Assembly: GCA_023409835.1 (NCBI GenBank)
Contig: JAEYQV010000091.1
Coordinates: forward strand, 1-9,819
DNA length: 9,819 nucleotides
Reading direction: 5' to 3'
Source of the DNA: Bacillota bacterium
GTDB taxonomy: Bacteria; Bacillota; Clostridia; Lachnospirales; Lachnospiraceae
In this document: one piece after another, positions 5,804-9,819 of the stretch
Layout: the number at the start of each line of letters is the position of its first letter
How positions within the stretch are numbered: position 1 is the stretch's first letter
Notes under the pieces: model-generated
What the model was told of the DNA's origin: nothing
Databases searched by the model: none
Seen by the model: the letters and a program-made list of their open reading frames with translations, nothing else
Program-made: the position numbers and the translations under genes

Positions 5804-7043
5804 GAATATCGGTTTAAAAATTCTATCCATCCTTCTTGCAGCGGTCTTATGGCTGGTAATAACGAACGTCGATGATCCTGTAAAGACGAAGCCCTTCCCG
5901 AATGTACCGGTAAAGATTCAAAATGAGAGTACGATCAATACACCGAATCAGACCTATGAGATCGTAGAAGGTGAGACGGTAAGCTTTAAAGTGGCGGCCA
6001 GACGCTCTATCCTGGAGAATCTCTCTGCTGCGGATTTTAATGTTAAAGCGGATTTTTCAAAACTGATATCCGGCAACACAGTTTTGATTGATGTCACCTG
6101 CAAGAAATACGGCAACGAAGTCGTAATAACAGAGTTAAAGCCGAAGACTTTAACCATTAAGCTGGAGGAGCTCTCGAAGAAAGACTTCAAGGTAAATGTT
6201 GTGCAGAAGGGTGAGGTTATGGAGGGCTATCATATCGGTGAGAAAACGGCAAGCCCTAACATTATCCGTGTTACCGGTCCCAAGGGAAGGATTGATAAGA
6301 TTAAGGAGGTAGTTACCGAGGTCGATGTTACCAATGTATCTAAATCCTTCAATAAAATAGAGGAGCCCATCGCATTGGACGAGGACGGTAAGGTGATTGA
6401 TGCCTCAAAGCTTACCTTTAGCGATAAATATATCACGGTTAGCTTAACGGTATATAAGACGAAGCAGGTGGAGCTGAATGTCCATACGGAGGGAGAGCCG
6501 GCTGACGGCTACGTGGTAACCGGTGTGGGATTTGAACCGAAGAAAGTCACCATAGCAGGGGAAGATAAACTACTGGAGAGTATCAATTCTCTGCAGATTA
6601 CAGAGGATATATCCGGTAAAACGACTGATATTGAAAAGGATGTTAACCTTGTTGATGCAATCCAGCTTCCTGATGGAACCCGGCTTCCGGAGGGTATCGA
6701 TTTGGTGGGAAATAATCTGACTGTGGGTGTGAATATCAAGATAGCCCGACTGGAAACTAAGGAGATTAATATCTGGCCGAACGATATTGCGTTAAAGAAT
6801 AAAAAGGATGGCCAGGAGGTTACCTTTAATACAACCGGACCGATCGTGTTTAAGTTGAGGGGTCCCTCGGAGGAAATAGAGGATATTACAAGAAATAATT
6901 TAAAGCCATATATCGATGTTGCCGATTGTACAATCGGTACATATGCATTATCGCTCAATGCGGAGCTTCCCCCAAATACATCGATCTATAACACCGCCAT
7001 GGTCAGCATCAGCATTGACTATAATTGGGAAACCGATGGCTGA
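5784..7043 (+). CDS. cdaR: CdaR, YbbR-domain membrane regulator of CdaA
   Basis: CdaR is a membrane-anchored extracellular protein that binds CdaA and modulates its c-di-AMP output. The chosen ATG 5784 gives 419 residues; a longer in-frame start at 5688 would lie deep in cdaA and lacks a ribosome site, whereas GGAAGGGAAG precedes 5784. The N-terminus is basic (MKKKLTR), followed by a single membrane helix at about 9-27 (IGLKILSILLAAVLWLVI) and then a long outside part with four YbbR-like beta repeats, starting near residues 36, 131, 221 and 314; each carries hydrophobic-alternating strands and phrases such as VTGPKGRIDKIKEV and FEPKKVTIAGEDKLLESI. The start overlaps cdaA by 20 bp. glmM, often next in other Firmicutes, is missing; an HPr gene follows 17 bp later. 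Confidence 0.95.
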   Translation: MKKKLTRNIGLKILSILLAAVLWLVITNVDDPVKTKPFPNVPVKIQNESTINTPNQTYEIVEGETVSFKVAARRSILENLSAADFNVKADFSKLISGNTVLIDVTCKKYGNEVVITELKPKTLTIKLEELSKKDFKVNVVQKGEVMEGYHIGEKTASPNIIRVTGPKGRIDKIKEVVTEVDVTNVSKSFNKIEEPIALDEDGKVIDASKLTFSDKYITVSLTVYKTKQVELNVHTEGEPADGYVVTGVGFEPKKVTIAGEDKLLESINSLQITEDISGKTTDIEKDVNLVDAIQLPDGTRLPEGIDLVGNNLTVGVNIKIARLETKEINIWPNDIALKNKKDGQEVTFNTTGPIVFKLRGPSEEIEDITRNNLKPYIDVADCTIGTYALSLNAELPPNTSIYNTAMVSISIDYNWETDG

Positions 7044-7060
7044 GGATAGGAGGTTTCAAC

Positions 7061-7339
7061 TTGGTAAGCACGAAATTAACGATAATAAACCCTACAGGAC
7101 TCCATTTAAGACCAATTAGTGTATTATGCCACAGAGCAATCGAATATAGATCCACAATTACGATTCGAATGGGCAATAAGTCGGTTAATGCAAAAAGTGT
7201 ACTGGGAGTGTTATCTGCCTGTGTAAGATATGGCGATGAGATCGAGCTGATCTGTGAGGGACCGGACGAGTCCGAAGCCCTGGAAACCATCAGTACGTTG
7301 ATTAAGAGCGGTCTCGAGGACGAATTTGTAAAAAAGTAG
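7061..7339 (+). CDS. HPr-family phosphocarrier protein (TTG start, HLRP variant)
   Basis: HPr carries phosphate from enzyme I to sugar permeases of the PTS; in Firmicutes, phosphorylation on Ser46 also links it to catabolite control. I start it at TTG 7061, with AGGAGG (7048-7053) 7 nt upstream; an ATG at 7025 lies inside cdaR and before that site. The 92-residue product reads MVSTKLTIINPTGLHLRPIS. His15 (PTS site) and Arg17 are present, and Ser46 in NAKSVLGVLS is at the regulatory position. The near-universal HARPA loop is replaced by HLRPI, so exchange with enzyme I may differ from canonical HPr. It follows cdaR by 17 bp and ends the operon. It is probably a paralogue rather than the main ptsH, which would sit near ptsI; no enzyme I gene is here. 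Family secure, role inferred. Confidence 0.92.
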   Translation: MVSTKLTIINPTGLHLRPISVLCHRAIEYRSTITIRMGNKSVNAKSVLGVLSACVRYGDEIELICEGPDESEALETISTLIKSGLEDEFVKK

Positions 7340-7368
7340 TTGATATAATAAAAACATAATGCTATAAT
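7340..7368 (+). promoter_or_regulatory. Near-consensus sigma-A promoter, probable leuA promoter
   Basis: -35 TTGATA (7340-7345), exactly 17 bp, then -10 TATAAT (7363-7368). It begins directly after the HPr stop codon. The predicted start near 7375 falls inside the terminator stem at 7371-7395. It gives leuA a leader of about 315 nt; no better promoter is seen nearer leuA, only a TATGAT at 7651-7656 without a convincing -35. Confidence 0.65.
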
Positions 7369-7370
7369 TT

Positions 7371-7401
7371 AGGTCACATAAAAATTATGTGACCTTTTTT
7401 T
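7371..7401 (+). terminator. Rho-independent terminator of the cdaA operon
   Basis: AGGTCACATAA (7371-7381) pairs perfectly with TTATGTGACCT (7385-7395), followed by a run of T to 7401. It lies about 30 bp after the HPr stop codon at 7339 and closes the five-gene operon. Confidence 0.92.
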
Positions 7402-7691
7402 ATAATTATACATAAATGAAAATAATGGTAATCTCATTTTGTGTAAATAATTCACCTTATTTCGCATATGAATAGAGTACCTGTAATACAGAGGAACCGT
7501 GCTGAATATTAATTCAAAAAGAACCAGAGCTTTGCAGCTGTTCTTTCATAAAATAAAACAGAAAGGAATGATGTCATTGGGACTCGAGTAGACAATACAA
7601 TTTTATTCATCGTAAAATTGTACAGTGTGATTTACCGACTCCGAAGTTAGTATGATACCTGTCGTATATCACTAATTAGGAGGATAATACT
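7402..7691 (+). promoter_or_regulatory. leuA leader region, structured
   Basis: No T-box specifier or T-box sequence (AGGGUGGNACCGCG) is found, and no leucine-rich leader peptide: the only small ATG frame (7416-7475) has no ribosome site and no leucine codon. Two hairpins are clear: AAAGAAC (7518-7524) with GTTCTTT (7540-7546), enclosing AGCT-TTGC-AGCT, and TACAATTTTA (7596-7605) with TAAAATTGTA (7613-7622). Neither is followed by a T-run. AGGAGG (7678-7683) serves leuA. Confidence 0.5.
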
Positions 7692-9362
7692 ATGATGAAT
7701 TATAAAAGATATCAGAGGAATCCGGTAATCAGTCTTCCGGATAGGCAATGGCCTAACAAAGAAATTGCAACAGCACCGATTTGGTGCAGTGTGGACTTAA
7801 GGGATGGCAATCAGGCTTTAATTGAGCCAATGATTGTAGAGGAGAAGGTAGAATTCTTTCGGTTATTAGTTGAGCTTGGCTTCAAGGAGATTGAAGTAGG
7901 CTTTCCTTCCGCTTCTCAGATCGAGTTTGATTTCTTGAGACAGTTGGTTGACCGCAGATTAATACCGGACGATGTTACGGTCCAGGTATTGGTTCAGTGC
8001 AGAGAACATCTGCTTAAGCGCACCTTTGAAGCGTTAGAGGGTGTGAAACAGGCCATTGTTCATATTTATAATTCCACATCTACCTTGCAACGGGATGTCG
8101 TTTTTCATATGAGCAAGGAGGAAATCAAGCAGATTGCCATGGAAGGAACGAGGCTTGTTAAGGAGTATGCGAAGACCTTTCCCGGCAAGATCCTTCTGGA
8201 ATATTCACCGGAGAGCTTTACCGGAACCGAAGTGGATTATGCCCTTGAGGTATGCACAGCAGTACAGGAGATTTGGGAACCGACACCGGATAACAGGATT
8301 ATATTTAATCTTCCGGCAACCGTTGAGATGAATACACCGAATGTCTATGCAGATCAGATTGAATGGATGAACCGTAATTTCAAGGACAGGGACAGCATTA
8401 TATTAAGCGTACATCCTCATAACGATCGCGGAACCGGTGTTGCCATCACCGAGCTGGCGTTACTTGCCGGGGCGGATCGGGTAGAAGGAACGCTGTTCGG
8501 TAATGGTGAGAGGACCGGTAATGTTGACATTCTCACCTTGGCGTATAACATGTTTTCCCAAGGCATTAATCCGGAACTGAAGATTGATAATATAAATGAA
8601 ATAATTGATGCCTATGAACGGCTTTGCAAGATGAAGGTTCACGAGAGACATCCTTATGCCGGCAAGCTGGTGTTTACTGCCTTCTCCGGCTCTCATCAGG
8701 ATGCCATCAATAAAGGCATCAAAGCTATGAAGGAGCGAAACAGCGCGATTTGGGCCGTTCCGTACCTCCCGATAGATCCTGCCGATATCGGCAGACAGTA
8801 TGAGCCCATTGTCAGGATTAATAGTCAGTCCGGTAAGGGTGGTGTGGCCTTTATTATGGAGAACTATTATGGCTACAAGCTGCCAAAGGGTATGCATAAG
8901 GAATTTGCGGATGTTATTCAAGCTCTTTCCGAGAAGCAGGGTGAGATCGCTCCTGAAACAATTATGAGTGAGTTCAAGGCATGCTACTTAGATAGGAAGG
9001 AGCCGCTGCACTTCAGAAGATGTAGATTTGAGGATCTGTCCGATCATGATGATTCCTGCAATACAAAAGCAACGATTGTTTACACGGATCTCGGTATCGA
9101 GAAGACCTTTGAGGCAACCGGTAACGGTCCTATTGATGCGGTACAGAGAGGCCTGCAGAATGAACTGGGCATCAGTGTGAAGCTTCTTGATTACTCCGAG
9201 CATGCGTTAGGCGGCGGTGCAAATGCTCAGGCGGCGGCTTATATTCATATGCTGGATATGAAGTCGGGCAAAACAACCTTTGGAGTGGGTATCAGCTCGA
9301 ATATCACCCGGGCTTCCATCAGGGCGATCTTTAGTGCAATCAATCGGTTGGAATTACGTTAA
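7692..9362 (+). CDS. leuA: 2-isopropylmalate synthase, long (LeuA type 2) form
   Basis: LeuA joins acetyl-CoA and 2-oxoisovalerate to 2-isopropylmalate, the first committed step of leucine synthesis, in the cytosol. The 556-residue product matches the longer form common in Actinobacteria, with its N-terminal extension (NPVISLPDRQWPNK, 10-23). The catalytic TIM barrel follows: DLRDGNQAL at 35-43 holds the metal aspartate, HPHNDRGTG at 241-249 provides two metal-binding histidines, and GNGERTGN is at 270-277. The C-terminal regulatory domain, which binds leucine in this family, is from about 430, with the signatures ATGNGPIDAVQ (475-485) and GGGANAQAAAY (507-517). Length is normal. The start is ATG 7692, with AGGAGG 8 nt upstream; ATG 7695 is next in frame. 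It appears monocistronic; leuB/leuCD are not in the window. Identification is very secure. Confidence 0.97.
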   Translation: MMNYKRYQRNPVISLPDRQWPNKEIATAPIWCSVDLRDGNQALIEPMIVEEKVEFFRLLVELGFKEIEVGFPSASQIEFDFLRQLVDRRLIPDDVTVQVLVQCREHLLKRTFEALEGVKQAIVHIYNSTSTLQRDVVFHMSKEEIKQIAMEGTRLVKEYAKTFPGKILLEYSPESFTGTEVDYALEVCTAVQEIWEPTPDNRIIFNLPATVEMNTPNVYADQIEWMNRNFKDRDSIILSVHPHNDRGTGVAITELALLAGADRVEGTLFGNGERTGNVDILTLAYNMFSQGINPELKIDNINEIIDAYERLCKMKVHERHPYAGKLVFTAFSGSHQDAINKGIKAMKERNSAIWAVPYLPIDPADIGRQYEPIVRINSQSGKGGVAFIMENYYGYKLPKGMHKEFADVIQALSEKQGEIAPETIMSEFKACYLDRKEPLHFRRCRFEDLSDHDDSCNTKATIVYTDLGIEKTFEATGNGPIDAVQRGLQNELGISVKLLDYSEHALGGGANAQAAAYIHMLDMKSGKTTFGVGISSNITRASIRAIFSAINRLELR

Positions 9363-9407
9363 CAATCGTAGAATAGTGTTGGAATGTTTTTTTAAGTAAA
9401 TATATAT

Positions 9408-9470
9408 GACCCTGGATATGTATGCCGTGATTGTACCTTAAGTCCGATCCCGACATAGTGATCCGGGGTC
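9408..9470 (+). repeat. Alternative long-range pairing overlapping the leuA terminator
   Basis: GACCCTGGA (9408-9416) can pair with TCCGGGGTC (9462-9470; 9 bp with one G-U). This uses the same right arm as the local terminator hairpin at 9446-9470, so the two folds exclude each other. Confidence 0.4.
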
Positions 9471-9474
9471 TTTT
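9446..9474 (+). terminator. Probable terminator of leuA
   Basis: GATCCCG (9446-9452) pairs with CGGGGTC (9464-9470), with one G-U pair, followed by TTTT. It lies about 85 bp after the leuA stop codon at 9362. Confidence 0.65.
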
Positions 9475-9660
9475 CATGCTCCCAGGCAAGCCGGCATAAC
9501 AGGGTATCCGTAACCAAGCCACAGGAAAACTGTCCGGTGACCGGTTAGTGCTATTCTTTGGGCTTGCCATTTGCGGTGAGGAAGTTGAAACGGAATAATC
9601 TGCTATATCATGGTTATGATAAAGAAAAAGCTGTTTTGGAGGATGGTAAGTGCAGAGTTC
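9475..9660 (+). other. Non-coding stretch with a candidate structured RNA (9485-9568)
   Basis: GGCAAGCC (9485-9492) pairs perfectly with GGCTTGCC (9561-9568), closing an 84-nt region. Inside, TAACC (9511-9515) pairs with GGTTA (9543-9547) and ACAG (9521-9524) with CTGT (9530-9533) around a GAAAA loop. This nested layout suggests a folded RNA, but I recognise no known class and no promoter of its own. No convincing gene is seen on either strand here. Confidence 0.3.
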
Positions 9661-9689
9661 TTGACTAGCCCTATGCAAAATGCTATAAT
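9661..9689 (+). promoter_or_regulatory. Strong sigma-A promoter of the glycosyltransferase gene
   Basis: -35 TTGACT (9661-9666, five of six matches), exactly 17 bp, then -10 TATAAT (9684-9689) with a TGC extension just before it. The expected start is near 9696, giving a leader of about 47 nt. Confidence 0.75.
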
Positions 9690-9742
9690 TCCCTTGCTTG
9701 ATTCCATAGTAAATAGACCCAAAACCATTGGAGGAATGCTAT

Positions 9743-9819
9743 ATGATCAGTATTATTGTTCCGTTTCATAAAGGAAATGCATATCTAAAAGATTGCTTGG
9801 ATAGCCTGAAGGATCAGAC
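9743..9819 (+). CDS. Family 2 glycosyltransferase, N-terminal part (3' end outside window)
   Basis: ATG 9743 follows GGAGG (9730-9734) by 8 nt and the frame is open to the window edge. The 25 visible residues read MISIIVPFHKGNAYLKDCLD and on into SLKDQ. They match the first strand and helix of GT-A fold, family 2 glycosyltransferases, whose usual opening is [MI]SIIVPxYN, a short gap, then YLxxCLxSLxxQ; that segment contributes to nucleotide-sugar binding. The usual YN after VP is FH here. Such enzymes move sugar from a nucleotide donor to polysaccharide, lipid or protein acceptors at the inner membrane face; the acceptor cannot be told. The gene has its own strong promoter and so starts a new unit, possibly a surface-polysaccharide locus. 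Confidence 0.87.
   Translation, partial: MISIIVPFHKGNAYLKDCLDSLKDQ

Noticed and set aside
6509..6958. 149-codon minus-strand open frame inside cdaR
   Set aside because: Serine-rich antisense shadow of the YbbR repeats; the coding signal is clearly on the + strand.
7416..7475. 19-codon frame in the leuA leader as an attenuation leader peptide
   Set aside because: It has no Shine-Dalgarno sequence and no leucine codons, so it does not fit leucine attenuation.
7402..7691. T-box riboswitch in front of leuA
   Set aside because: The conserved T-box sequence and an intrinsic terminator with antiterminator are not present.
8460..8921. 153-codon minus-strand open frame inside leuA
   Set aside because: Shadow of a highly conserved catalytic gene; no ribosome site and no recognisable domain.
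9340..9678. 112-codon minus-strand open frame across the leuA 3' end and the intergenic region
   Set aside because: No ribosome site; it overlaps the leuA end, the terminator and the hairpins, and its composition is not protein-like (many P, S, H without pattern).
9610..9771. 53-codon + strand frame beginning MVMIKKKLFWRM and overlapping the glycosyltransferase start
   Set aside because: No ribosome site before ATG 9610; it runs through the strong promoter at 9661-9689 and overlaps the better-supported gene.

Overview
The window looks like chromosomal DNA from a low-to-moderate GC Firmicute, most likely a Lachnospiraceae-type Clostridium (the Lachnoclostridium/Anaerocolumna neighbourhood). 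This is inferred from strong AGGAGG-type ribosome binding sites, some TTG start use, sigma-A-like promoters, a cdaA-cdaR pair, a long-form LeuA and a PPC/Big_2 secreted protein. All genes I can support are on the + strand. I see no rRNA, tRNA, CRISPR array, transposase or attachment site.

Layout. (1) Positions 2-711: the tail of an XRE-type helix-turn-helix regulator, then a 170-residue coiled-coil-like protein resembling the DIP1984 family, 17 bp apart. (2) Positions 712-1205: mostly non-coding, with a cluster of small hairpins (851-911) and a promoter followed by a possible 41-codon ORF. (3) Positions 1206-1669: an ArsC/Spx-family thioredoxin-fold protein and its terminator. (4) Positions 1681-3005: a promoter, a secreted two-PPC-domain plus Big_2 protein, and a long hairpin terminator. 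(5) Positions 3006-3391: a non-coding leader with an extended -10 promoter and competing hairpins. (6) Positions 3392-7401: a five-gene operon, namely a small two-helix membrane protein, a polytopic membrane protein with an acidic cytosolic tail, cdaA (c-di-AMP synthase), cdaR (its YbbR-type membrane regulator) and an HPr-like phosphocarrier, closed by a strong terminator. (7) Positions 7340-9474: a consensus promoter overlapping that terminator, a leader of about 300 nt with two hairpins, and long-form leuA (2-isopropylmalate synthase) with its terminator. (8) Positions 9475-9819: a possibly structured non-coding stretch, a near-perfect promoter, and the first 25 codons of a family 2 glycosyltransferase.

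How it fits together. The core is a c-di-AMP synthesis operon. In many Firmicutes cdaA-cdaR is followed by glmM; here HPr follows instead, and two membrane genes of unknown function precede it. This suggests, by inference only, that these membrane proteins may act with the CdaA/CdaR complex and that c-di-AMP output may be linked to sugar-phosphotransferase state. The most interesting items are this operon architecture, the variant HPr, the alternative hairpins in the operon leader, the promoter buried in the HPr terminator that probably drives leuA, and the structured leaders that match no riboswitch I recognise.
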